Positions 1 through 7,090 are shown, numbered from the stretch's first letter. The stretch is 7,841 nt of DNA from Pedosphaera sp. (GCA_009695395.1 SIBB01000153.1:1-7841); one strand, 5' to 3'. Program-made: numbers and translations. The notes: a model not told the origin generated them from the letters alone.

Positions 1-761
1 TGCAGGCCGAAGGCTTCGAGGTCGGCGCGCGGGTCGTCGGTGATGAATTGGGGCACGGGCCATTGGCCCAGCCTGGCGAGCAACTCCTCGATGAGCGTGG
101 TGTTCGCGCGCTTGGCAGGTGTGGGCAGCGCGATGCGCCAGAGGCGATTGGTGGAATCGCGTTGCAGCAGGAGATCGCGCACGCCGGTGCGGACGCGGAG
201 GCGGTCGAACTTCACGCTCGCCAGCGGGAGGAGCGCGCGGTCACGCCACGCGTCGGCGGTCTGGGGCAGGTAGCCGAGGAGGTTGGCGTCGGCGATGGCG
301 ATGTCACCGCTGCCGGCGACTTGCAGGTAAATCTGGTTGTTGACCGGGGTGCGCGCGCCGATGTGCAACTCCATGGGTGTGTCACCTTGTTGGAACCGGA
401 CGGTGGCTTGCGGAGGCTGGAGGCCGAAGTCGGCGGGGGACTTCACCTGCGCAGCGGGGATGATGACTTGCGGCCGGCGACTGGAGCAGATTTCCAGCAG
501 GGCGCTGATGAGCAGCGGGTCGGCAGGGTAGCTCAACGGCGCGGTGAGCCGCCACTGCCCGGCGGCAAACTCGGCGCGGATGGTGGCGTTGGAGAGTGTG
601 ACATCGATGCGGGTCACGGTGGCGGGGCGCAGGCGCGGGACCAATTGACCGGCGGCGGGCGACGGCGGTGGACCGCTGGGGCGGCGCAACTCGTCGAACG
701 CGATGAACGCAAAGAGCGCCAGGGCGAGGCCGACGAGCCATTTTGTTTGGGAGGAGTTCAC
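1..761 (-). CDS. DUF4340 domain-containing protein, C-terminus cut by the window edge
   Basis: My own translation from a GTG at 759-761 gives 253 residues open to the left edge. Residues 7-22 (KWLVGLALALFAFIAF) form one membrane segment right after a short polar start, so the rest should lie in the periplasm, anchored by its N-terminus. A proline-rich linker follows (about 29-36), then DUF4340-like sequence: FGLQPPQATVRF (112-123), an LHIGARTP turn (132-139) and an AWRDRALLPL stretch (171-180), which match the family's 'GL.PP.atv / l.iG / fRdr.ll' pattern. It starts 10 bases after the GldG-like gene stops, and it is the usual last member of Gld-like ABC modules in this group of bacteria. GTG is chosen because the nearby ATG at 739-741 is in another frame, giving an arginine-rich product with no domain, and because GTG places the membrane segment correctly. 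There is no Shine-Dalgarno sequence. Biochemical function is unknown. The family call is fairly sure; the exact start is less so. Confidence 0.85.
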   Translation of the reverse strand, partial: MNSSQTKWLVGLALALFAFIAFDELRRPSGPPPSPAAGQLVPRLRPATVTRIDVTLSNATIRAEFAAGQWRLTAPLSYPADPLLISALLEICSSRRPQVIIPAAQVKSPADFGLQPPQATVRFQQGDTPMELHIGARTPVNNQIYLQVAGSGDIAIADANLLGYLPQTADAWRDRALLPLASVKFDRLRVRTGVRDLLLQRDSTNRLWRIALPTPAKRANTTLIEELLARLGQWPVPQFITDDPRADLEAFGL

Positions 762-771
762 GCGTTTGTGC

Positions 772-2253
772 CTACATCTGCCGCCGCCACCAGACGAGCA
801 GGCCGAAGCCGAGAATCGCGCCGGGCACGCCTAGCAAGAGGATCCATTGCACGGAGCGCAACTGCGCGTCAGTCATGTTGAACTGGAATTCGCGCACCAC
901 CTGCGGGGCGATGCCAACGAGCTTGGGCCGGTCCACAAGCCAGTTGATGGCGTTGGCGGCGAAGTCACGGTTGACCGAGTTTTGAATCATGTTGTTGTCG
1001 AGGAAGAAGGAATCGCCCACGACGACCATGCGGGTGAAGCCACCCTCCACGCTGCGCAGGCCGCCGCGCTCGACGGCGACGGCCACGTGAATGACGCCGG
1101 CCTTGTCCACGCGCGGGTCGAACTGACGGCTCGCGCGGTTGCCGATGGCCTTGCCGCTAGCCGAGGTGCTCGCGATCGGGCGGACTTGCGGCGAGTCGGA
1201 GCCGGCGGTGGCCGCGGAACGTGGCGTGACGGAGCGCGGCGTGGCGACGACGAGGCCGTTCTGCGTGGGGCCGAAGGGGCGGACAATGTCGTGGTCGCCG
1301 AAGTTCTTGAGGATGATAAAGCTCCCCTCGCGGCTGCCGGCCTCGTCGGTCACGCGGTCGTCCCCGAGTTCAACGCCCCAAGTGCGGAGGAGAAGTTCCA
1401 GCCCGGAGTTGCTGTTTTCGGGCAGCAGGACGAGCGCGCGACCGCCGCGATTGAGATAGTTGTTCAATTGGTTGATCTCGTCCGCGTGCAGTGGGGTGGA
1501 CGGGCCAGCGATGACGAGGAGGCTGCAATCTGCGGGCACCGGGTTGGTGCCGCTGAGGGTGAGTCCGAAGGGCGTCAGGCCGTTCCCGCGTTGAAGCAGT
1601 TCGATGAACTTGCCGTAACCGGTCGCGGTGCCGGCGGTGGTCGGGTCGTGCTCGTTGTGGCCGCGCAGATAGTAGGCGGTGAGCTTGCGGCTCTCCATCA
1701 GCGTGAGGATTGCGGAGGTGAAGTAAGATTCGCCGGTGAAGGACTTGCGCTTCACGGCCTGGCTCTGGCCGGAGAGAAGCTGGCTCGTGTCGTATTCGGA
1801 AAGCTCGCCCTGGCGGACGACACGGCTGCGCTCGCCGATGGCGAAGATGACAACGTCCTTGATGTTGGGGGTGAGGTTGTATCGGCGCTGCGTCTCGGTG
1901 GCTTTGTCCGGCTCGCGCTGGTAGTCCACCGTCGTGATCTTCACGCGCGGGCTGGCATTGGCGTATTGGCGGAGGCTTTGCAGGATGGGCGCGTAGAGTG
2001 TCTCGTCGGGATCGAAGTAGAGCGTGACCTGGAGGTCGTTGGTCAATGCCGCGAGCACTTGGAGAGTGACGGACGCGAGCGGTGGGACGCGGCTGTCCGA
2101 GAGCGAGATGCGGCGGAAATTACGGGCGGACAGGAAGTTTGCCATCAGCACGATGGCGAGGAAGGCGGCGACGCCGACGAGCACGCCGAAGCCCGCGCCG
2201 AACTTGCGCGCAGCGGAGAAGCTGGGAGGGGGATTATCGAGATCGTCAGGCAT
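772..2253 (-). CDS. GldG-type ABC transporter auxiliary protein
   Basis: A protein of 493 residues with a membrane segment near each end (about 18-41 and 469-488) and a large domain between them, expected in the periplasm. This is the layout of GldG/ABC_transp_aux proteins that accompany GldF-type permeases. Family-like features in order: a thioredoxin-like N-terminal part with VTLYFDPDETLY (76-87) and VKITTVDYQREPDKA (104-118); LRGHNEHDP (196-204) at the place of the usual GHGE motif; NRGGRALVLLPENS (268-281); VVGDSFFLDNN (411-421) followed by NRDFAANAINWL (428-439); and a C-terminal helix ending in WWRRQ. I start at the ATG at 2251-2253. An in-frame ATG 42 bases earlier (2293-2295) gives 507 residues, but it touches the first unit of a 7-base repeat and adds an unremarkable peptide. 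The permease gene ends 75 bases upstream and the DUF4340 gene begins 10 bases downstream. Its role, inferred from family, is as a structural or substrate-contacting partner of the ABC complex; the substrate is unknown. Confidence 0.9.
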   Translation of the reverse strand: MPDDLDNPPPSFSAARKFGAGFGVLVGVAAFLAIVLMANFLSARNFRRISLSDSRVPPLASVTLQVLAALTNDLQVTLYFDPDETLYAPILQSLRQYANASPRVKITTVDYQREPDKATETQRRYNLTPNIKDVVIFAIGERSRVVRQGELSEYDTSQLLSGQSQAVKRKSFTGESYFTSAILTLMESRKLTAYYLRGHNEHDPTTAGTATGYGKFIELLQRGNGLTPFGLTLSGTNPVPADCSLLVIAGPSTPLHADEINQLNNYLNRGGRALVLLPENSNSGLELLLRTWGVELGDDRVTDEAGSREGSFIILKNFGDHDIVRPFGPTQNGLVVATPRSVTPRSAATAGSDSPQVRPIASTSASGKAIGNRASRQFDPRVDKAGVIHVAVAVERGGLRSVEGGFTRMVVVGDSFFLDNNMIQNSVNRDFAANAINWLVDRPKLVGIAPQVVREFQFNMTDAQLRSVQWILLLGVPGAILGFGLLVWWRRQM

Positions 2254-2293
2254 CTGTTTGAGAATTGGCGAAGGCAAAAGGCGCGCTCCGGAC

Positions 2294-2321
2294 ATTCAGC
2301 ATTTGGTATTCGGCATTTGGC
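2294..2321. repeat. Degenerate 7-base tandem repeat, four units
   Basis: Read on the plus strand, four 7-base units follow one another without a gap: ATTCAGC, ATTTGGT, ATTCGGC, ATTTGGC (consensus ATTYRGY). They fill the middle of the 75-base gap between the permease stop (2329) and the GldG-like start (2253), so on the transcribed strand they lie in the mRNA leader of the GldG-like gene. They do not form a clear hairpin and are not followed by a T-run, so a terminator is unlikely. The stretch is visibly more AT-rich than the surrounding genes. Confidence 0.7.
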
Positions 2322-2328
2322 ACTTTCT

Positions 2329-3081
2329 TCATTTCCATCTCCTGCTTTCGACGACCTTGAGCGTGAGGAACAGGAACAGCCCCGTCAGGCTCAGGTAGTA
2401 AACCGCGTGCCGCGTGTCCACGGTGCCGCGTGTGAAGTCTTTCATGTGCTCGATCATCGAGACGTGCTGGAGCAGGGCGGATTGCCAGCCGGGCTTGGGC
2501 GGGATGATGAAGGTGAGGTAGCTCAGGAGGAAAAGGCCAAGGCCGATCACGATGGCGAGCATGGCGGCGATGATCTGGTTGCGCGTGAGCGAGGACGCGA
2601 AGCAGCCGAGCGAAATGTAGAGCGCGCCGAAGAGGAAGATGCCGATGAACGTGCCGCCCACCGCGCCAGTGTCCACCACCGAGAGGTCCACAGAGAAGCG
2701 CTTGAGCAGGAAGGGATACGCCAGCAGCGGCAGCCACGCGGACATGAAGAAGCACAGCGCACCGGTGAACTTCGCCAGCACCACCTGGAAATCTCCGACG
2801 GGCGCGGTCATGAGCGTCTCATAGGTGCCGGAGTATTTCTCCAGCGCGAAGGTGCGCATGGTGATGATGGGCGGCGCGAGCAGCAGCACGAGCCAGAAGA
2901 GGCCGTTGTTGAAGAACGCCTCGGTCACGGGCACGTCGAAAGGTTTGTTCACCAACGCCTGCAGCACGATGATGAAGCTCAGACCCAGCAGGAACTGCAC
3001 GGCGGCGATGATGACGTAGCCGATCAGCGAGACGTAGCAGCTCCCGAGTTCGCGCCGGACGAGGGTGAGAAAGGGCTGCAT
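2329..3081 (-). CDS. GldF-type ABC-2 transporter permease
   Basis: A 250-residue inner-membrane protein with about six hydrophobic segments (roughly 18-42, 60-79, 101-125, 139-160, 166-193, 226-246), the usual size for single-domain ABC-2 permeases. Two motifs place it in the GldF/NosY-like group: ITMRTFALEKYSGTYETLM (73-91), the 'TMR.fa.Ek.sGT.e.L' block before TAPV, and a late EHMKDFTRGTVDTRHAVYYL (211-230), matching the 'h...f.rG.idt...vYyl' block before the last helix. It begins 9 bases after the stop of the ATPase gene that should power it, and the GldG-like partner follows. The ATG at 3079-3081 is the natural start, since the first helix comes soon after a short charged segment (RRE). 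It likely forms a homodimeric channel bound to the ATPase. The substrate cannot be read from sequence. Confidence 0.93.
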   Translation of the reverse strand: MQPFLTLVRRELGSCYVSLIGYVIIAAVQFLLGLSFIIVLQALVNKPFDVPVTEAFFNNGLFWLVLLLAPPIITMRTFALEKYSGTYETLMTAPVGDFQVVLAKFTGALCFFMSAWLPLLAYPFLLKRFSVDLSVVDTGAVGGTFIGIFLFGALYISLGCFASSLTRNQIIAAMLAIVIGLGLFLLSYLTFIIPPKPGWQSALLQHVSMIEHMKDFTRGTVDTRHAVYYLSLTGLFLFLTLKVVESRRWK

Positions 3082-3090
3082 GAGGTTGCT

Positions 3091-4056
3091 CTAGGCTTCG
3101 TCCTGTTCGCGCTTGGTCACGTGGACAAAAATGTCCTCCAGCGAATGCCGCGTCCGCGTCAACTCGCGGAGCTGCCAGCCACGGGCCTTGGCCAGCTCAA
3201 AAATTTGCGGCCGCAAGTCCACGCCGGCGCGGGGGGTGAGCGAGCAGCGGTGGAAGTTACCCTCGGCGGCGGCGATGTCGAAGTGCTCGATCTCAGCCAT
3301 GTGCTCCCACGCCTCGCGCAAGTCGGGCACCGGCCCGGACAGCTCGGCGATGACTTGCTGGCCGGCGCTCATCTTGCGCTGCAACTCGTCCAACGTGCCG
3401 CTCTCCCGGATGGCTCCTTGATGGATGATGATGACGCGCGTGCAGGTCAGCTCAACCTCGGGCAACAGGTGCGAGGAGATGAAGACCGTGCGGTCCTTGC
3501 TCACGTCCTTGATGAGTTGGCGGACGGCGCGCGTGAGGTGGGCGTCGAGGTTCTTGGTCGGCTCGTCGAGGATGATTAACTCTGGCTCGTGCACGAGCGC
3601 GTCCGCGAGGCCGACGCGCTGCCGGTAGCCGCCGGAGAGCGTGCCGATGACCTTAGTCGCGACATCGCCGAGACCGCACTGCTCGGTGACGATGTCCACG
3701 CGCTCACGGCTGCGTCCGGCGCTCAAGCCCTTGAGCCGCGCGCGGAACTTGAGGTATTCGCGCACGCGCATTTCCACGTGCAGCGGGTTGCCCTCGGGCA
3801 TGTAGCCGATGCGGCGGCGCACCTCATCCGCCTGAGTGAAGACATCGAAGCCCGCCACGCGCGCAGTGCCGGAGGTCGCGGGCATGAAACAGGAAAGCAT
3901 CCGCATCGTGGTGGTCTTGCCCGCGCCGTTCTGACCGAGGAAGCCCACGATCTCGCCGCGCTGCACGGTGAAGGACAGGTCGCGCACGGCGGCCCGGCCG
4001 CCGTAGCGCTTGGTGAGGTTCTCGACCTCAATCATCGGGGTGGTGGGCGCGCTCAT
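3091..4056 (-). CDS. ABC transporter ATP-binding protein (GldA-like, ABC-2 type)
   Basis: A cytoplasmic ATPase of 321 residues with all the nucleotide-binding motifs: Walker A GQNGAGKT (41-48), Q-loop region IGYMPEGNPLH (83-93), signature LSGGYRQR (140-147), Walker B LIILDE (160-165) and switch histidine H196 in ISSHLLPE. The Q-loop carries glutamate (E88) where many ABC proteins have glutamine, as is common in this branch. After Walker B the sequence reads PTKNLDA (166-172), where relatives usually have GLDP, so the D-loop is unusual. A C-terminal domain of about 90 residues (from about 230) ends in SLEDIFVHVTK (305-315), the block typical of ABC-2 drug, lipid and Gld-type ATPases. The ATG at 4054-4056 overlaps the protease stop as ATGA; a second in-frame ATG at 4033-4035 would remove seven residues and is less likely. 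It should energise the permease encoded 9 bases downstream. Confidence 0.95.
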   Translation of the reverse strand: MSAPTTPMIEVENLTKRYGGRAAVRDLSFTVQRGEIVGFLGQNGAGKTTTMRMLSCFMPATSGTARVAGFDVFTQADEVRRRIGYMPEGNPLHVEMRVREYLKFRARLKGLSAGRSRERVDIVTEQCGLGDVATKVIGTLSGGYRQRVGLADALVHEPELIILDEPTKNLDAHLTRAVRQLIKDVSKDRTVFISSHLLPEVELTCTRVIIIHQGAIRESGTLDELQRKMSAGQQVIAELSGPVPDLREAWEHMAEIEHFDIAAAEGNFHRCSLTPRAGVDLRPQIFELAKARGWQLRELTRTRHSLEDIFVHVTKREQDEA

Positions 4057-5438
4057 TTCAATTTCACCGGCACACTGCCTTCCCGGAAGCCGGCGAAGCT
4101 CCCGCGCTTGGGCGGCGCGATGACGTTCAGCCGTGCGGTGTCGCCGGACCGCTTCGCGTGCAACGCGCGGCCCAGTTCCACGAGGTCGCGCGCGGGCTGG
4201 TTGTCCACACCCCGGAGAACGAAGAAATTTTCCAGCTTGGCCTCGGCAGCGGGCGAATCCTTGTCCACGTCTGTCACCACGAATCCGCCGAAGAACGGAA
4301 AGCCCATCTTCGCCGCCAGCTCGCGGGTCAGCTCCTGCACGTGGAGCCCGAGCTTCTGCCGCACCAGCTCGGCGTTGAAGAAGTCGCGCTCCGGCGTGAG
4401 CCGCACGGACAAGGTTTGCTGCGCATTTGCGCGGCGAATCAGGAAGGACACCGGCTTGTCCGAACCTGCGGCGTTCAGCTCGCGCATGAAGTCGATGAAG
4501 TTGCGCGGGGTCTTGCCGGCGACTTGAAGAATGGTGTCGCCCACGCGCAAGCCGCCCTTGTTCGCCGGGCTGGCGAGCTCGACGGCGGTGACTTCGAGTA
4601 AGCTCGCGCCGGAGCGCACGCGCGCACCGAACCACAGCGCCTTCGTGCCCTCGGGCGTGAAGTAGCGCGAGAGCGATTCGTTGACGCGCTTGATGGGGAT
4701 GGCGAAGCCGATGCCCTGCCCCTCGCGATAGACAGCGACGTTGAGGCCGATGAGTTCGCCTCGCAGATTGATCAGCGGGCCACCGGAGTTGCCGGGGTTG
4801 ATGGCGGCGTCGGTTTGGAGCCAGTCCGCCACGTCGAGTTGGCTGTCCTCGCGCGCGGGGCGGCGGGACTTGGAGCTGAGGATGCCCTTGCTCACCGAGC
4901 CGCCGAGGCCGAAGGGATTGCCGAGGGTGACGACCGTTTCGCCGAGCAGGAGGTCGTCGTCTGCCGCGAAGCGGACCGGGGTGAACTTCTCGTTGCCCGG
5001 CGACTTGATGCGGAGCAGTGCCACGTCGGTCTTGGTCGCGCCCGTGACGCGTTCGGCTTCCAGCTCGCGGCCGTCCATGAGTTTGACCCAGATGCGGTTC
5101 GCTCCCTTAACGACGTGTTCGTTGGTCAGCACGTAGCCGCTTTCATCCATGATGACGCCGGAACCGACGCTGGAGGGGACTTCCTCCAGCTGCGGGCGCA
5201 CGCGGTAGCCGAAGAACTCTGCGCGCCACCGGAAAAGCGGATCCGTGCTATCCACAACCGCGGTGGTCGCGATGTTGACGACGCTGGGCATGACGCGCTC
5301 GACGGCGGCGACGGTGGTGTCGCGGCGCACGTCAGCAGGCTGCGCGTGTGCGGCCAGCATCAGGACCGCAGCGCAGCCAGCCAAAGCGGTGCCCAGCGCG
5401 CGACGGCGCGAGTTCAACGATGGCTGGATGACGTTCAT
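4053..5438 (-). CDS. HtrA/DegP-family serine protease with two PDZ domains
   Basis: A 461-residue trypsin-like periplasmic protease. The catalytic triad is complete: H108 in LTNEHVV, D138 in TKTDVALL and S218 in NPGNSGGPL. PDZ1 spans about 264-348 (with GGLRVGDTILQVAGK) and PDZ2 about 353-445, giving the DegP-like order protease-PDZ-PDZ. The N-terminus is an export signal: three arginines (11-13), a hydrophobic stretch (14-30) and an AHA site at 30-32. LAGC at 19-22 also resembles a lipobox, so a lipoprotein form is possible. The frame is open up to a GTG at 5637-5639, but the 67 extra residues look like translated intergenic DNA and would bury the signal peptide, so I use the ATG at 5436-5438. 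HtrA proteins degrade or refold damaged envelope proteins. The stop overlaps the ATPase start by four bases (4053-4056), so the protease is probably translated together with the transporter. The family is certain; the specific substrate is unknown. Confidence 0.95.
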   Translation of the reverse strand: MNVIQPSLNSRRRALGTALAGCAAVLMLAAHAQPADVRRDTTVAAVERVMPSVVNIATTAVVDSTDPLFRWRAEFFGYRVRPQLEEVPSSVGSGVIMDESGYVLTNEHVVKGANRIWVKLMDGRELEAERVTGATKTDVALLRIKSPGNEKFTPVRFAADDDLLLGETVVTLGNPFGLGGSVSKGILSSKSRRPAREDSQLDVADWLQTDAAINPGNSGGPLINLRGELIGLNVAVYREGQGIGFAIPIKRVNESLSRYFTPEGTKALWFGARVRSGASLLEVTAVELASPANKGGLRVGDTILQVAGKTPRNFIDFMRELNAAGSDKPVSFLIRRANAQQTLSVRLTPERDFFNAELVRQKLGLHVQELTRELAAKMGFPFFGGFVVTDVDKDSPAAEAKLENFFVLRGVDNQPARDLVELGRALHAKRSGDTARLNVIAPPKRGSFAGFREGSVPVKLK

Positions 5439-5639
5439 GCAGTTACTGACAGTGCGGCCCCCGGCTGGTTCAAACGGCAACCCTGCGACGGTCGAACGGA
5501 TCGGGCGGAAGCTCGCGAGACTGTTTGCGAACGCCCGGGAGAAAGCAATGGAACAGGCGCGCGGATCTTCGCGCCCACAGGACACCCTTCCGCGAATTCC
5601 TGCGTCGGCTGCGGAAGTGGGCGTCCTCGCTCCAATCAC
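5439..5639. other. Intergenic gap between the DUF1501 and HtrA genes
   Basis: These 201 bases separate two minus-strand units and are the most likely place for the promoter of the HtrA/ABC cluster. I find no good -35/-10 pair on the minus strand; a TTGCTT near 5545 has no convincing -10 at the right distance. One short inverted repeat is present (GGCGCG at 5556-5561 and CGCGCC at 5570-5575, 8-base loop), without a following T-run, so it is at best a weak hairpin. The minus-strand frame continuing into HtrA has no stop across the gap, which I take to be an effect of high GC content. Confidence 0.5.
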
Positions 5640-7085
5640 TCACCCCGTGATCCGCCGGTAAATCTCGCCCTCGTTCATCGTCGCGCGCTCGGGTCGGCCT
5701 TTGTAGCTGTAAACGAGCTGCTCGTGGTTGATGCCAAGCAAATGGAGAATCGTCGCGTGCAGGTCGTGGACGTGCAGCCGGTCCTCGACGGCATGCAGGC
5801 CGAACTCATCCGTCGCGCCGATGACCTGGCCGCCCTTCACGCCGCCGCCGGCCATCCACATCGTGAAGCCCGTCGGATTGTGGTCGCGGCCGTTGCCTTT
5901 CTCGCTCATCGGCGTGCGGCCGAATTCGCCGCCCCAGATGACGAGGGTCGAGTCCAGAAGGCCGCGCGATTTCAAGTCCTTCAACAGCCCGGCGACCGGC
6001 TGGTCGGTCTCGCGGAAACGGTCGCCGTGGTTCTTTTCGATGCCGCTGTGCGCGTCCCACTTGCTGCCGGCGCCGCTGTAGAGCTGCACGAAGCGCACGC
6101 CGCGCTCGACGAGGCGGCGTGAGAGCAGGCACATGCGGCCAAACGGCGCGGCCACCGAGTCATCCATGCCGTAGAGCTTCTTCGTCGCTTCAGTTTCCTT
6201 CGCGAGGTCCACGGTCTCGGGGGCTTCGGCCTGCATGCGGAAGGCGAGTTCGTAGGCGGCGATGCGGGCGTCGAGCTCGGTTTGCTGCGGCCGCGCGGCC
6301 GCGTGCTGGCGGTTGACGGCGTTGAGGAAGTCGAGCTTGCCCCGCTGCTGCTCGTCGCTGACGCCCTCGGGTGTGTTGAGGTTTGCGATAGGCTCGTTGC
6401 CCGGAAGGATGCGGGTGCCTTGGTAGATGGCGGGCATGAAGCCGGCGCCCCAGTTGCGCGGACCGTTCACCACGGTGCCGTTGTTGTCCTGCATCGTGAC
6501 GAAGGCGGGGAGGTTCTGGTTCACCGTGCCGAGGCCGTAGGTCACCCACGCGCCGAGCGAGGGGCGGCCCGCGAGGATGGAGCCGGTGTTCATCTGGCAG
6601 ACGCCGTTGGAGTGGACGATCCCGTTGGCCCAGCACGAACGCAGAACCGCGATATCGTCGGCGGACTCGGCGACGTGCTTGCACCAGTCGGAAATCCATA
6701 GGCCGCTCTGGCCATGTTGCTTCCATTGGCGCTGGTCGGGGAAAATTGGCGAGTTGTATTCGCCCATCGCGGTGATGAGGCCCTTCGTGAAACTCGGTGG
6801 TAGTGGCTTGCCCGCGTGTTTCTTCAACGACTCCTTCGGATCGAATGTGTCGAGGTGCGAAGGCCCACCCTCCATAAACAGGAATATTACGCTCTTGGCC
6901 TTGGCTGCGTAGTGCGCGAGCCGGGGTGCGAGCGGCGATACGACTGGAGCCGTCGGCGCTGCAGCGAGTGGGTTTTCTGCAAGCAACGAACTCAGCGCGA
7001 CTGCGCCGAAGCCAGCGCCGGTCTTGGTGAGGAAGTCGCGGCGCGACACCGCCCAGTCAACTTGGTTGCAGCCGTATTTCTTCAT
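5640..7085 (-). CDS. DUF1501 domain-containing protein, Tat-exported
   Basis: A complete 481-residue member of DUF1501, a family in the alkaline phosphatase/sulfatase fold group. The N-terminus has a twin-arginine motif SRRDFLT (14-20) followed by a hydrophobic, alanine-rich stretch to about 43, so it should be exported folded by the Tat system. Family landmarks: FLFMEGGPSHLDTFDPK (68-84), LRSCWANGIVHSNG (148-161), KWDAHSG (342-348), WGGEFGRTP (384-392), GRDHNP (399-404) and DLHATILHLLGI (441-452). Residues such as D79, E387, D401, H402 and H443 occupy positions that could bind metal or support catalysis by analogy with the superfamily; this is inference. It starts five bases after the stop of the LamG/PSD1-type gene, and such pairs are characteristic of planctomycetes and Verrucomicrobia. 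The ATG at 7083-7085 is clear because the Tat signal follows. No reaction or substrate is established for the family, though its fold suggests ester hydrolysis. No strong terminator follows. Confidence 0.95.
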   Translation of the reverse strand: MKKYGCNQVDWAVSRRDFLTKTGAGFGAVALSSLLAENPLAAAPTAPVVSPLAPRLAHYAAKAKSVIFLFMEGGPSHLDTFDPKESLKKHAGKPLPPSFTKGLITAMGEYNSPIFPDQRQWKQHGQSGLWISDWCKHVAESADDIAVLRSCWANGIVHSNGVCQMNTGSILAGRPSLGAWVTYGLGTVNQNLPAFVTMQDNNGTVVNGPRNWGAGFMPAIYQGTRILPGNEPIANLNTPEGVSDEQQRGKLDFLNAVNRQHAAARPQQTELDARIAAYELAFRMQAEAPETVDLAKETEATKKLYGMDDSVAAPFGRMCLLSRRLVERGVRFVQLYSGAGSKWDAHSGIEKNHGDRFRETDQPVAGLLKDLKSRGLLDSTLVIWGGEFGRTPMSEKGNGRDHNPTGFTMWMAGGGVKGGQVIGATDEFGLHAVEDRLHVHDLHATILHLLGINHEQLVYSYKGRPERATMNEGEIYRRITG

Positions 7086-7090
7086 GGCAC

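Noticed and set aside
382..741. Minus-strand frame starting with ATG at 739-741
   Set aside because: It gives an arginine/proline-rich product with no domain; the frame from the GTG at 759-761 gives a clear DUF4340 protein over the same DNA.
48..881. Plus-strand reading frame of 277 codons
   Set aside because: It is antisense to the DUF4340 gene, whose minus-strand frame has a membrane anchor and family motifs.
2294..2321. The heptamer repeat as a CRISPR array or a terminator
   Set aside because: The units are 7 bases with no spacers between them, and there is no stem followed by a T-run.
847..3579. Plus-strand reading frame of 910 codons, antisense to the GldG-like, permease and ATPase genes
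   Set aside because: It is long only because stop codons are rare in this antisense frame of GC-rich genes. The product is rich in A, E, G, R, H and D without recognisable domains, and it crosses three well-supported genes and the gaps between them.
4057..4635. N-terminal extension of the ABC ATPase frame into the HtrA gene
   Set aside because: The extra sequence is an arginine-rich out-of-frame reading of the HtrA gene, and the ATPase domain begins just after the ATG at 4054-4056.
5439..5639. N-terminal extension of HtrA by 67 residues to a GTG at 5637-5639
   Set aside because: The extension shows no domain and would bury the signal peptide that begins just after the ATG at 5436-5438.
4815..6122. 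Plus-strand reading frame of 435 codons
   Set aside because: It is antisense to the HtrA and DUF1501 genes, has no recognisable domain, and runs through the intergenic gap.
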